Assembly: GCF_900110835.1 (NCBI RefSeq)
Contig: NZ_FOJG01000002.1
Location: 1,268,979-1,332,978 of the forward strand
Reading direction: 5' to 3'
From: Chitinophaga arvensicola
GTDB taxonomy: Bacteria; Bacteroidota; Bacteroidia; Chitinophagales; Chitinophagaceae
DNA: 64,000 bases
Both the position numbers and the translations under genes were made by a program. Under the pieces are notes generated by a model. It made no database searches, had not been told where the DNA came from, and was given only the letters and a program-made list of their open reading frames with translations. This document shows, piece after piece, positions 1 to 9,900 of this stretch (positions are counted from its first letter, which is position 1; each line of letters starts with the position of its first letter).

Positions 1-543
1 GTGATGCGTAGCTATCAGGTACTCCGTTGCCTTATATGCTGCTTTATAATTATCCAGCGTGATATAGTTGGTTTTGATATCCGGGAAATTTCTATCCACC
101 AGTACAAAAGGTATTTCTGCCTTTTGAAGAAAACGGATCTGTTCTTCCGAATGCTCTGCCGGCACCAATATCAGTCCGTCTACCTGCCTGTTGATAAAAA
201 CATTCACCAGCTCCGCAAACTTCTCCTGATTTTCATTGGAACTACCATATATCACCGTATAATTATTCTTCTTCGCCTCCCCTTCAATAGCCCTGGTAAT
301 GCCTGTACTGAACCTGTAATTGATCTCTGCCACCACCAGCCCGATGGTATGCGTTTTGCGCATTTTCAGACTCTTCGCAATCTGGTTAGGCCGGTAATTC
401 AATGCTTCTGCCGCACTCAGTATTTTTTCCGCCGTTTCTTTATTTACCTGCTTTTCAATCGCCTGACCATTCAGCACATATGACACAAGCGCAGTAGACA
501 CGCCCACATGCTCCGCTATCTCTTTAAGACCTACCTTTTTCAT
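1..543 (-). CDS. LacI-family transcriptional regulator, N-terminal part (cut by window start)
   Basis: Reading the minus strand from the ATG at 543 gives an uninterrupted frame to the window edge, so about 181 residues are present and the C-terminus is missing. The first 50 residues form a classic LacI helix-turn-helix (LKEIAEHVGVSTALVSYVLN) followed by the hinge motif YRPNQIAKSLK. From about residue 60 a periplasmic-binding-protein-like sensor starts (HTIGLVVAEI, then DGLILVPAEHSEEQ). LacI proteins repress sugar-utilisation genes until a ligand binds the sensor domain. A near-palindrome at 600-615, just upstream of the start, is a plausible operator for autoregulation. The ligand cannot be told from this fragment. 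The family call is very secure. Confidence 0.93.
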   Translation of the reverse strand, partial: MKKVGLKEIAEHVGVSTALVSYVLNGQAIEKQVNKETAEKILSAAEALNYRPNQIAKSLKMRKTHTIGLVVAEINYRFSTGITRAIEGEAKKNNYTVIYGSSNENQEKFAELVNVFINRQVDGLILVPAEHSEEQIRFLQKAEIPFVLVDRNFPDIKTNYITLDNYKAAYKATEYLIATHH

Positions 544-599
544 TCTTTTTTTGGTTGAAACTGCTTTGGGAAAAATGGATTGTGATTCAATATTACATA

Positions 600-615
600 C
601 TTTAAACGATTAAAG
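600..615. promoter_or_regulatory. Possible LacI-family operator (CTTTAAACGATTAAAG)
   Basis: This 16-bp near-palindrome matches its own reverse complement at 14 of 16 positions and has the central CG typical of LacI-family operators. It lies about 57 nt upstream of the LacI-type gene that starts at 543. Assignment to that regulator is inference. Confidence 0.45.
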
Positions 616-687
616 CAAGGGGTTTTGAAAATTTATGTGAAAAAAGTTGGTGCTCCGTTAACAACGCCAACAGACCAGATGATAAAA

Positions 688-1536
688 TTAAATCAATTGC
701 ATCCGCAACGACTCCCCGTTATGATAACGGATTTCTTTTTCAATAATACGCCTGTTCCTGGCGGCGTCAAAAGAAGATTGAATAACAGCATATGCCAGGT
801 AATAATCAAACTGCAGCTGTACCTGTACTGTACGGATTTCCTGGCCTCCATAGATAAGTGCGGCCGACATGGCAATTTCCTCTTCAAGAACGCAGTGGAC
901 ATTTACGGTTCCCGTGACTCTATCCTTTCTGAGTGCTTCAATTTTTTCGTGAATAGCATCATTCAGCTTAAAACGGTAGTTAATGAAATTATGACAGGAA
1001 ATCCGCTCCCCTGTGCTGTCTTCAAAGTAATCATTCACATCTGCAAACAGTGCATTCCCGGATCTCAGTATTACTTGTACCAGCATATACGGCTCTCTTA
1101 CAAAATAATCCAGGCGGTCATCAAACGCTTCCGGGTAAAATTCAATTCCGCCGGATGCAAATATTTTTATACGGGGATCTGAAGCGGCCAATGCTACGCA
1201 ACCAGGTAAAAAACCATGGGCTATATAACAACCCTGGTACGCCCTATACTGATCAATTTTACGGATAAAGCACCTGAGCTCTTCGATGCCGGCACTGTCC
1301 TGTTGGCCGTATTCGTATATCACCTGAAACTGAAAGTCCCGGCCACTGGTAATCTGAACCAGTAAGCCCACCTGGCAAAGCGCACCTGCTTTTTTGCAGC
1401 TATGATACGGACTAATAACAACGGTCGATCTTTTGTAGTCATAAAATCGGTTGTTCAGATTATTCTCAATAAAAAGTACTGATTTTTCAATTAACCTGTT
1501 ATCTGCCAGGAAGGGTTTCATTGGGTTCTCACTCAT
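688..1536 (-). CDS. Uncharacterised protein with a possible Mrr-like restriction-endonuclease fold
   Basis: The protein has about 282 residues from the ATG at 1536. An in-frame ATG at 1572 would add 12 residues, but the shorter start gives a more usual N-terminus (MSENPMKPF). I do not recognise a named family. The N-terminal half runs as a strand with a V-Q core (GLLVQITS), a helix, then GCYIAHGF, an alanine-rich helix (CVALAAS) and IKIFASGGIEF. That order resembles Mrr-type PD-(D/E)XK nucleases, where a strand with Q-x-K is followed by a GxxIxxxxF strand and a helix. The catalytic Lys is not obvious, so it may be inactive or unrelated. The gene stands alone between a LacI gene and a dehydrogenase. 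No signal peptide or membrane segment is visible. Confidence 0.7.
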   Translation of the reverse strand: MSENPMKPFLADNRLIEKSVLFIENNLNNRFYDYKRSTVVISPYHSCKKAGALCQVGLLVQITSGRDFQFQVIYEYGQQDSAGIEELRCFIRKIDQYRAYQGCYIAHGFLPGCVALAASDPRIKIFASGGIEFYPEAFDDRLDYFVREPYMLVQVILRSGNALFADVNDYFEDSTGERISCHNFINYRFKLNDAIHEKIEALRKDRVTGTVNVHCVLEEEIAMSAALIYGGQEIRTVQVQLQFDYYLAYAVIQSSFDAARNRRIIEKEIRYHNGESLRMQLI

Positions 1537-1628
1537 CTTCAATGGGTTTAGGTGTGTCACTACGATTAACAATCATTCGTTACCACGAACGGGAAAATAT
1601 CAATGGAATATTCAGTTGTAATGAAGGG

Positions 1629-2570
1629 CTACAGACGTACCACAATTGCTCCTGAGGAGCGGCCAATTTCAGCTCGTCTTTGTGCAAGCGGCAATTTATC
1701 AAAAGGAAAAACAGCCGAAATAAATGGGCGGATATCCCCCCGGGCCATCAGGTTAGCCACCAGTCGCAGGTCATCAGAATTAGGATGCAGGTATGCCGGG
1801 CCGGCAATGATTCCCATTTCCCGGGCCTGCTCTACCGCCTCTGCATTTAATGCAAATCTTGTAACGATCAATCTTCCTCCCGGCTTCAACACAGCTGCCG
1901 ACCGGAGCGCCTGCCCCGTGCTGGTGCTGATATCATCCAATACCACGTCTATGGCTCCGCACAGCTTTCCCGGCACAGGAGCATATTGATTAAGGAAACC
2001 ATCTGCTCCCAGTTGTGCGAGAAATTTACTTTTATAGGCAGACGCCGATGCAATGACATGCGCTCCCAGGTACCTGGCGATCTGCACTCCAAAATGGCCG
2101 ATACATCCCGCCGCTCCCCTTATCATGACCTTCGATTTCCCGTTGATCTTCGCGTCATAAAACAGCGACTGCCAGGCAAAAAGGCTGCCCAACGGCGCAC
2201 TGGCGGCTTCTTCAAAGCTAAGATGACCAGGCTTACCGGTGAGGTGTCTTTCTTTGGCAATCACATATTCTGCATATGTTTTTCCCGATCCCGGAAAATC
2301 TACCAGCCCGAATACAGCTTCTCCAAGATCAAGCGTTGAAATATCCGTTCCTTTTTTTACAATAACGCCGGCAATATTCCATCCCGGAATGAGCGTCTGA
2401 CTACCACTCTGCCAGTCCTCTCTTCCTACCCGCGCCGACAAAGGCGCTATACCGATCGCCATCGTTTTAATGAGTACTTCATCACATTGTGGCGAAGGGA
2501 TATCAATATCCGTGCATACCAGTTGCTGGCTGATCCTTTTCCCCGATCTGTTTAATATATAAGCATTCAC
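1629..2570 (-). CDS. NADP-dependent medium-chain alcohol dehydrogenase/quinone oxidoreductase (MDR)
   Basis: A cytosolic zinc-independent MDR reductase of about 313 residues. The N-terminal GroES-like part is recognisable (DIPSPQCDEVLIKTMAIGIAP), then PGWNIAGVIVKKG and a Rossmann segment AAGCIGHFGVQIARYLGAHVIA, which is the usual NADPH-binding motif. The frame is open upstream to 2711, but that would overlap the preceding lipoprotein gene and read through a hairpin at 2598-2621. I therefore prefer the GTG at 2570, which gives the family's normal start (NAYILNRSG). Substrate is unknown; relatives reduce quinones or enones. It appears to be transcribed separately from the Sus locus upstream. 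Confidence 0.85.
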   Translation of the reverse strand: MNAYILNRSGKRISQQLVCTDIDIPSPQCDEVLIKTMAIGIAPLSARVGREDWQSGSQTLIPGWNIAGVIVKKGTDISTLDLGEAVFGLVDFPGSGKTYAEYVIAKERHLTGKPGHLSFEEAASAPLGSLFAWQSLFYDAKINGKSKVMIRGAAGCIGHFGVQIARYLGAHVIASASAYKSKFLAQLGADGFLNQYAPVPGKLCGAIDVVLDDISTSTGQALRSAAVLKPGGRLIVTRFALNAEAVEQAREMGIIAGPAYLHPNSDDLRLVANLMARGDIRPFISAVFPFDKLPLAQRRAEIGRSSGAIVVRL

Positions 2571-2597
2571 CTTTAAATCGCTATATGGTCTTTGGAA

Positions 2598-2621
2598 GAC
2601 AGGGCCTTTTATGGCCCTGTC
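2598..2621. terminator. Hairpin terminator after the Sus-type operon
   Basis: A perfect 9-bp stem (GACAGGGCC / GGCCCTGTC) with a 6-nt loop lies between the last lipoprotein gene (stop at 2647) and the dehydrogenase start. The T-run is short in both directions, so termination strength is uncertain. Confidence 0.55.
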
Positions 2622-2646
2622 TTTATTCAAATAAATGATCAATGCG

Positions 2647-3783
2647 TTATTCAACGTAACTGCCGTATATGGAAAATTCGGCCAGGTGTGAATGCGGTGA
2701 ACCAGTGGCATTGCCCAACTGGTAAATACGTATATAACGCGTTACCGGCGCATTGGGTAATATAAAGAACTGCGGATCGGGGGTTTCCGCCAACACAAAG
2801 CTGCCTTCATCTGCCCAGGTAATGCCATCGTTGCTCGACTGCATCTTGAAATTTGTAAAATCCTCTTTGAAATAAGCAGCCCTCGACTGCAGCACTATCT
2901 TCTGTACCTTCACTTTGGCGGTCATATCAAAGGCCAGCCAATGCGGATAACCTGTTACCGGTGATTGCGAGTGATTGGTATGCCAGTAAGTATCCACATT
3001 GCCATCCAGCACCATTCTGGGATGGCCGCTCGGCAGCTGGCCATATAACTCATAGCTGTCTGCCGTTGCGATCCAGGTGGATCTGTCTACCTGCATCTGC
3101 TCACTGTTTACCTTTTCATATGCTGTATAAAAGGTATCGATCGCCAGCGAATCGGGCAGGTACAGCGTGCGGTATTCAAATCCGGCGGAGGATCTTACGT
3201 CTTCCGCGACACTGGTATCTTTTTTTGCAGGATAGCGTTTCACGATAGTTTTGCCGGCTGCATCGGTGTACTTTACCTGTGTACCTACAGCGCCGTTGGT
3301 GGTATCTGCACTCCCCCATACCATCCGCAGTTTTTTATCCGCTGAAATCACCGCTGCCAGCATCGGGCGACTTAATAGCGTACCCTGGTACCGGTCGCCG
3401 TAAACAGCGCCGCTTAATTCAATGGGCACCGACTTATGTCCTTCTTCATCCATAGCACAGAGGGTATACGTATACACCATTTCTGACAACCCGGTAAAAA
3501 TATGTGCCACGCTATCCTGCTTCGGATCCAGCAATACCTCTACGGAATCCGTAAAGTTGTTCCAGTAAATCCGGGCCTTCACCACTTTAGGATCTGTTCC
3601 CCGGTTCCAGGAAATCATAGCCCTGTTCTTTCCCGGATGAAACTTTACATTGACGGGCTTCCCGGGATAATAGCTATTGGTTTGATCTATATACTTCTTA
3701 TAATTAAAGTCCATCTTCTTACAGGCCGGCAGGCACAGAAAAACAGCCACGAAGATGAAGGTGATGTAGGATAAATATTTCAT
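2647..3783 (-). CDS. Surface lipoprotein with DUF4998 and C-terminal discoidin (F5/8 type C) domain
   Basis: A 378-residue SusE-position lipoprotein. The signal peptide ends in a lipobox (LCLPACKK, Cys about residue 21). Residues 25-135 match the DUF4998 pattern (PGKPVNVKFHPGKNRAMISW, then ARIYWNNFTDSVEV). The last 130 residues are a discoidin-like beta-sandwich (ATADSYELYGQLPSGHPRMVLDGNVDTYWHT is its core, at about residues 236-266), the fold used in carbohydrate binding. The start at 3783 lies 18 nt after the stop of the preceding gene, so it is the last gene of the SusC/SusD operon. It probably sits on the outer membrane surface and helps capture glycan; the ligand is unknown. Confidence 0.85.
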   Translation of the reverse strand: MKYLSYITFIFVAVFLCLPACKKMDFNYKKYIDQTNSYYPGKPVNVKFHPGKNRAMISWNRGTDPKVVKARIYWNNFTDSVEVLLDPKQDSVAHIFTGLSEMVYTYTLCAMDEEGHKSVPIELSGAVYGDRYQGTLLSRPMLAAVISADKKLRMVWGSADTTNGAVGTQVKYTDAAGKTIVKRYPAKKDTSVAEDVRSSAGFEYRTLYLPDSLAIDTFYTAYEKVNSEQMQVDRSTWIATADSYELYGQLPSGHPRMVLDGNVDTYWHTNHSQSPVTGYPHWLAFDMTAKVKVQKIVLQSRAAYFKEDFTNFKMQSSNDGITWADEGSFVLAETPDPQFFILPNAPVTRYIRIYQLGNATGSPHSHLAEFSIYGSYVE

Positions 3784-3801
3784 CGGAATATCTTTTTTGA
3801 A

Positions 3802-4980
3802 TTATTTAATCTGTCCCCAGAAAGACAATTCTGCAATGGTGATCTGCGGACCACCGCCATAGGTGGCCAGTGTCTTAAACCGGTAGTAGCGATATGCCTT
3901 GGGAATATCAGGCATATCAAAATCTTCCCCTTTCGTATGTCCGTAATCAAAATCCTCTGCCGTGGTTTTGCCTAATGGCAAACCGGATGGTTTGTAAGAT
4001 TTAAATGAGCCCAGCAGGGTCCATTTCGACCAGCTCCCATCTGCATCCGGCTCGTTGCTACCCCACAATTCAAAAGCTTTTACATTGGAGCCGGTATAGG
4101 TATAGCTTTCTCCACGCTGATGCATTTTCATGCGGCTGATCACAATCTTTGTTCCCAGATCGATCGTAAACCATTGAGGCGTGGCAGAATTATGCCTGGT
4201 GGCAAAGATGCCCTGGTCCACCTTATCGTCCCACATCCGTTCCATGGGGTAACCTGCTTCCACCGGAATGGTTTCGTCAGAGGGAAGTATCAGTGCCTTG
4301 AAAGGCTTCGGTACTTTTTCTTCGAATAACGGGGTTAACGATCTAACCAGCATTTCAGATTTATTATTCCATCTATCTCTTAAGTAAACGGCAAACTTCA
4401 TATTCTTCGCCGGAAGCCCGCGATAAGAAAATACGCCTGCCGGCGCTTTTGTGTAAAAAGTGTTCAATGGTATCCACACACCATTATTCAGGGTATCTGC
4501 CATTAATACCACTGCCAGGTTAGCCGCCAGCGGGTTTTGAAAACGGATCTTCACACCACCGAAAGCGGCATCCAGTTTTAACGAATCAAAAGAGGTATAC
4601 ACAGGCGCCACCTTCGGTTTCAATTTCACCACCACCGGCTGCGACATCTTCTCATTTCTGCCTACGCTGTATATTTTCACTTCGTGCAGGCTGGTATCGC
4701 CATAGCCAGCCAGCGTCAGCGTATCTGTGTATATGGAGGCTTTGGCTTCTTTTACGCCTTCCTGGATTTCATACACTGCCTTCACATAAGACAGCTTCGG
4801 ATCTTTAGGGATATCATAGGTGAGAAAAGCACCACCGGGCGTACTGGTCACCTGTACGTTGGTAACCTGCGCCGGCGCATCCAGTGCACCATTGAAATGA
4901 TCCAGCCGCGCTTCTTCTTTACAACCGCTGCTTCCTGTGAGTAAAATGATTCCTGCCAGAATCGGTAATAATATTTTCAT
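3802..4980 (-). CDS. SusE-like surface lipoprotein (DUF4959 / DUF5126 / DUF5000)
   Basis: A 392-residue lipoprotein with the lipobox LTGSSGCKEE (Cys about residue 20). Three parts follow in the order usual for Bacteroidota PUL proteins: an Ig-like DUF4959 region (about 30-120, with ALDAPAQVTNVQVTSTPGGA), a DUF5126 region (about 125-235, RDRWNNKSE near its end) and a C-terminal DUF5000 discoidin-like domain (about 245-392, ATRHNSATPQWFTIDLG and RYYRFKTLATYG). It is encoded 31 nt after the SusD gene and probably works with it as an accessory glycan-binding protein at the cell surface. The next gene also ends in a discoidin-like fold, so this locus has two such binders in tandem. Confidence 0.88.
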   Translation of the reverse strand: MKILLPILAGIILLTGSSGCKEEARLDHFNGALDAPAQVTNVQVTSTPGGAFLTYDIPKDPKLSYVKAVYEIQEGVKEAKASIYTDTLTLAGYGDTSLHEVKIYSVGRNEKMSQPVVVKLKPKVAPVYTSFDSLKLDAAFGGVKIRFQNPLAANLAVVLMADTLNNGVWIPLNTFYTKAPAGVFSYRGLPAKNMKFAVYLRDRWNNKSEMLVRSLTPLFEEKVPKPFKALILPSDETIPVEAGYPMERMWDDKVDQGIFATRHNSATPQWFTIDLGTKIVISRMKMHQRGESYTYTGSNVKAFELWGSNEPDADGSWSKWTLLGSFKSYKPSGLPLGKTTAEDFDYGHTKGEDFDMPDIPKAYRYYRFKTLATYGGGPQITIAELSFWGQIK

Positions 4981-5011
4981 GAGTTATCTGATTAAAGTAA
5001 TGAACAATGAA

Positions 5012-6925
5012 TCACCAGCCTACATTCTGTACCAGGTTGCGGTTAACCACCAGGTTCTCTTCCCGGATAGGCCAGAAATAATCTTTAACAGTAAACAACT
5101 GGTTAAAAATGACCTTTTTCCGATAGTAGTATACCGGGTCGGATTGCTCAATATCCCATCCTTCAATAGCGCGGCGGAACTCATTCAGCGCACGTTTCCA
5201 GCGACGCAGATCCCAGAACCGCTGCCCCTCAAATGCAAACTCTATCATCGTTTCCTGTTGAATAATATCACGCATGCCATCCTTCGTGGTAAACTTAGCG
5301 GCGTTCTTTGCGTAGTTGCCCCATGCCTGCTGCACGGTAGGAATACCTGCTCTGGTCCTGATCTTATTTACATAATCATATACCTGCGCATCCGGTCCTC
5401 CGCTCTCGTTAAGCGCTTCTGCATACCAGAGATACAGCTGTGCCAGCCGGATCACCGGCCACGGATAGGAAGTAATCGTATAGTCGTTGGCGGTTGCCCC
5501 CTGTGTATTCTGGAAATGCACCAGTTTCTTGACAAAATAGCCCGTAACAGATCCTTTGTCCGTTTGTACTTTACTGTTAGGTTGGCCTTTCCTGGCAGAC
5601 ACATAATAAAGTGTATTGGGTTTGCTGTCGTCGTAAGATCCCTGTCCGTACCACACCCCTCCATCAAAACCAAGACTGGCATAGAAACGTGGCTCCCGGT
5701 TGAAGTTCAGGGCGCCCGACGTATAGCCGTTCCTGATGAACAACTGTTCTGCGGTTGTGGATACCCGGGTGATGGCACCCGTTGTATTCCATGTTTTATC
5801 TTCATTCACCGGAACACCTTTATCGGTATAAAACATTTCCACTACTTTCAGCGGCGGCGCCAGTTCTGAGGCAATCCTGGGGTTATCTACATAACGGAAA
5901 TCAACGTTGGGTGTAGCTACCCGCTGAATAACATCTGCAATACTCTGCGTATTGGCCCATATCACCTCGCTGTTCCATTTTTCAGTAATAACAGAACGGA
6001 TGCTTAATTGCACCCTGCTGGTATCCGTTAATTTATACTGCTGGTAGGCCGGGTTGTAATTATAGAGTTTCATCCCGGACTGCTCACAGATGTCGATCGC
6101 CTCTTTACAGGCTGTAGCTGCCACTGTCCACTTCTCCGGCTGAATGGTACTGTTGAAAAGGAGTTTGCCGTCGCGGTTTTTCAACCCTGCCTGGTCGCTG
6201 TTACCATTAAACAACGGACTGGCAGCGGTAACCAATACCTTGGCTTTTAAGGCATAAGCCACCGGCTGTGTAATACGTCCCAGTTCTTTTGCCGGATTAT
6301 TGATGATAGGCGGTAATCCGGGTTTTGCCTCATCCAGCAGCGATACGATATAGGCAAAACAGGAGTCAGCCGGATCTCTGGATACCTTTACTGCTTCCGG
6401 ACTGGCATCAATAGGCAGGTTCACTTTCACTAACGGTACCGGGCCATACATTCTCAGCAGTACAAAATGATAGTAGGCCTTGAGAAACTTCACCTCTGCG
6501 ATCCATTGTGCCCTTTCCTTATCTTCCAGGTCGGGCACCTTACTGATATTTTCCAGGAAGATATTGCAATCGCGGAGGCCTTTGTACATATTGTTCCAGG
6601 TATCGTCTGCAATGGGGCTGACCAGGTTCTGCAAGCCTCGGGCGATGCCGAACATCGTGTGATTGAACTCAGGAAACCCGGCGTTGTTGATCGCCCACAT
6701 TTCGTCTCCGCCCAACATAGCCGGGTCCTGTTCGAGGTTTCCATCCCGGGGCATATAAGAGTAACAGGTATAGAGAAATTTTTCGGCTTCCGAACGCATC
6801 GTAAAAGCATTTTCAAGCGTGGCAATATTATCCGGCACCACATCCAGGTATTTGCGGCAGGCACTTGTTGCCAGGATCACCACAAATAAGGTAAGGAGTT
6901 GTATATATAAGTTGACTTTCTTCAT
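5012..6925 (-). CDS. RagB/SusD-family nutrient-binding outer membrane lipoprotein
   Basis: A 637-residue SusD homologue. The ATG at 6925 is preceded by AAGAGGATGTA, a usable ribosome-binding site, and gives a clean lipoprotein signal (LATSACRKYLDVVPDN, Cys about residue 23). The N-terminal TPR-rich scaffold shows the family landmarks WNNMYKGLRDCNIFLENI and EVKFLKAYYHFVLLRMYGPVPLV. The C-terminal SusD domain ends with the usual RTRAGIPTV and EFAFEGQRFWDLRRWKRA motifs. SusD caps the SusC barrel and hands substrate to it. The SusC gene ends 13 nt upstream. The substrate cannot be inferred. Confidence 0.97.
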   Translation of the reverse strand: MKKVNLYIQLLTLFVVILATSACRKYLDVVPDNIATLENAFTMRSEAEKFLYTCYSYMPRDGNLEQDPAMLGGDEMWAINNAGFPEFNHTMFGIARGLQNLVSPIADDTWNNMYKGLRDCNIFLENISKVPDLEDKERAQWIAEVKFLKAYYHFVLLRMYGPVPLVKVNLPIDASPEAVKVSRDPADSCFAYIVSLLDEAKPGLPPIINNPAKELGRITQPVAYALKAKVLVTAASPLFNGNSDQAGLKNRDGKLLFNSTIQPEKWTVAATACKEAIDICEQSGMKLYNYNPAYQQYKLTDTSRVQLSIRSVITEKWNSEVIWANTQSIADVIQRVATPNVDFRYVDNPRIASELAPPLKVVEMFYTDKGVPVNEDKTWNTTGAITRVSTTAEQLFIRNGYTSGALNFNREPRFYASLGFDGGVWYGQGSYDDSKPNTLYYVSARKGQPNSKVQTDKGSVTGYFVKKLVHFQNTQGATANDYTITSYPWPVIRLAQLYLWYAEALNESGGPDAQVYDYVNKIRTRAGIPTVQQAWGNYAKNAAKFTTKDGMRDIIQQETMIEFAFEGQRFWDLRRWKRALNEFRRAIEGWDIEQSDPVYYYRKKVIFNQLFTVKDYFWPIREENLVVNRNLVQNVGW

Positions 6926-6938
6926 TACATCCTCTTTT

Positions 6939-9900
6939 TTAATTAAAAACAATGTTTGCACCGATGTTAAATACCCTTTGTATCGGGTAGCCCAGGCCGT
7001 TTCCCGCCATTTCTACATCCCACAACTTAAACTTGCTGAACAGCAGTAAGTTGGTACCATTCACATAGAGTCTTAACTGGTTGGTGTGCAACCTGCGCTG
7101 CAGTCTCGCAGAAAAGGAATAACCGATTTCCACCTGCTTCAATCTTACAAAAGATCCGTTGCGCATAAACCAGGTACTCGGCTGCGTGTTATTATTATTC
7201 ACGGTAGGGCTCAGTCGTGGCCAGATCGCATATATATCCTGGTTATCCTCCGACCAGTGGCTATCGGCATAGGCTTTCAGCAATTGGGTGTTATTCTTTC
7301 CACTTACGCCACCATCCTGTTTGAAAGGCGCTGTAGCCACCGGATCAATCCAGAACGACTGATTAGCTGCTCCCTGGAAAAAGGCGGAGATATCCCATTG
7401 TTTATATCCTGCGGAGAAACCGGCGCCATAAATCACCTGTGGCACCAATGGAAAACCAAGTGGCACCTGGTCCGCATTGGTAATACGGCCATCACCGTTT
7501 ACATCCAGGTATTTGATATCGCCACCGCCGTATTCGGCGCCAAAGTCCTGCCGGGGAGAATTCCGCGCATCTTTATCATCGATAAACAACCGCTCTGCGA
7601 TGAATCCGAAGTTCTGGTTCAGGGGCGTACCTACACGGTAACGCCAGGGTTCTGCATATTGCGGTTCTTCAAACACGCGGTATTTGCTGGTAGCATACGT
7701 AAAGTTGGCCCGCACAGATGCCCAGAGGTCTTTGGACCAGCTTTCACGGTAATCGAGCGATAGGTCCACTCCTTTTCCGGAAGCCTCACCCAGGTTGGCT
7801 TTGATACCGGACGACAGTCCCATCGTGGTAGGAATAGAACTGCGGTCCATCAGGATATTGCGGCGGTATTCCGTGTAGTATTCTGCAATAAAATTCAATT
7901 TGCTCCAAAGGTTCACTTCCAATGCGAGGTTCTGCTTGGTTGCCTTCTCCCAGGTAATCTGTTCATTGGCATACCGGGAAATAAAGACGCCTCTTTTGTA
8001 TTCGGTATTATCACGGCCGAAAGTGGCCCCCCGGCCTTCGTTGTTCATGTCTACGTTAGATAGGTAGAAGAAACGGTCTTCCGCCCTGCCGATCTGGTCA
8101 TTACCCACTAAACCATAGGAATACCGGAGACGCAGATTCGTGATCGTGTTTTTATACTCATCAAAAAAGCGTTCGTTGGAAATGGCCCATGCCACACCGC
8201 CGGAAGGGAAAAAGCCATAGCGGTTTGTTTTATAGAAACGTTCGGAGCCATTGTATCCGAAGTTAAATTCGGTAAAATACCGGTTATCGTAGGCGTAAGT
8301 AGCGCGGCCCGACAGTCCCACGTTACGATAAGGCAGCGACAACTGCAGATCGCCTGCGTTGGCGTTCAGGCTTTGCCGGGTGATAAATACCAGCAAGCCA
8401 CTCACGCCGTGTTTCTGAAACTCCCGGTTGTAGTTCATCATAGACTCCATGTAGAAAGTGGAGTTCAGCACTTTACCGCCTTCCCGGTAACCCAGGTATT
8501 CTGTGCCGTTCTGATTGATGCGGGATACGCTGTATTCATCTGTCAGCGCATCGTAGTTGCTGATCCGGTACCAGAAAGGATCGTAGTTACGACTTACTTC
8601 AAAATTGGAAGTACGGTTGGTATTTACCATGGTACGGAACGACAGCCCTTTTGTGAAGAAGCTAAGGTCCTGCTTCAGCTCAAATTGCGCGAGCATCTGG
8701 CTGCGCGACTGATCTTTATACCCTTTCACCATATCTGCATAGGGGTTCAGGTATTCGCCGTTGTCGCCGAAGTTTCCGAACATGATATGTCTTACAAACT
8801 TCGTTTTCTCGTTTTGCGGAAAATAAGCAGGGAATAACACCGGGTTGGCTGCCATTACTTTGCGGTACATGGTGCTGCCGCCGTCGATAGGGCCTTTATA
8901 ATCATCGAAGCTGCCACTGAGCCGGACAATCAGTTCGGTGCTACTGGTGACATTTATGTTCACATTGGCACGCAGCGAGTAGTTTTTCAGATCAATGTTG
9001 TTATTGAAATTGTTGCGGTTATCTACTTTCAGGATACCGTTATCCTTATTGAAGGAACCCGCCACATAATACCGGGCCACTCCACCTCCGCCGCTCACAT
9101 TCAGGTTTACACGCTGGTTCATGGTATAGTTCTTAAACAACATCTCCCGCCAGTTGTTAGCCGGGTATACGAGCGGGTTTTTACCTGCGGTGGTATTGGC
9201 GATTTTCTCTTCCGTATAGGGCAATGTACCCAGCGGATCTCTTGTAAGCACTGCTTCGTTATGCAGCTTCATAAACGTTACAGGATCTGCCAGTTCTATA
9301 TTTTTAGTGGGCGTAGACACAGAGTTTTCCAGGCGCAGAGAAATCTTCGCCTTTCCCACAGCTCCCTGCTTCGTGGTAACGAGGATAACGCCATTGGCGC
9401 CCCTTGCGCCATAGAGCGCCGTGGCGGTGGCATCTTTCATCACAGAAAAGCTGGCGATATCATCGGGTTGTAAACGCGCCAGGTCGGTAGTGGTTAATTC
9501 GATACCATCTATCAGGATCAGCGGACGGGTATTGTTACCGAAGGTAGTGATACCACGTACAAAGAAATCCGCATTATCTGCACCGGGTTCGCCGCTGCGC
9601 TGATAAGCAATAATACCCGCGAGCCGTCCTGCCAGTGCAGAAGTAAGGTTACTCGACGGCACTTTCAGTTCTTTGGGATTGATGGTGGTAATAGCACCAA
9701 TCACACTTTCTTTCTTTTGCGTACCAAAAGCTACGATCTGTACTTCATTCAATGCCTTAGTTGGATCGGGGCCCATTTTCACGTCCAGGGTCGTTCTTTT
9801 ACCTACCGTCATTTTTTGCTGGAGATAGCCTATAAATGTAAAGATGAGCACTTCGTTATCGTTATTGATCTGGAGTGTATACTTACCATCCTGGTCTGTA

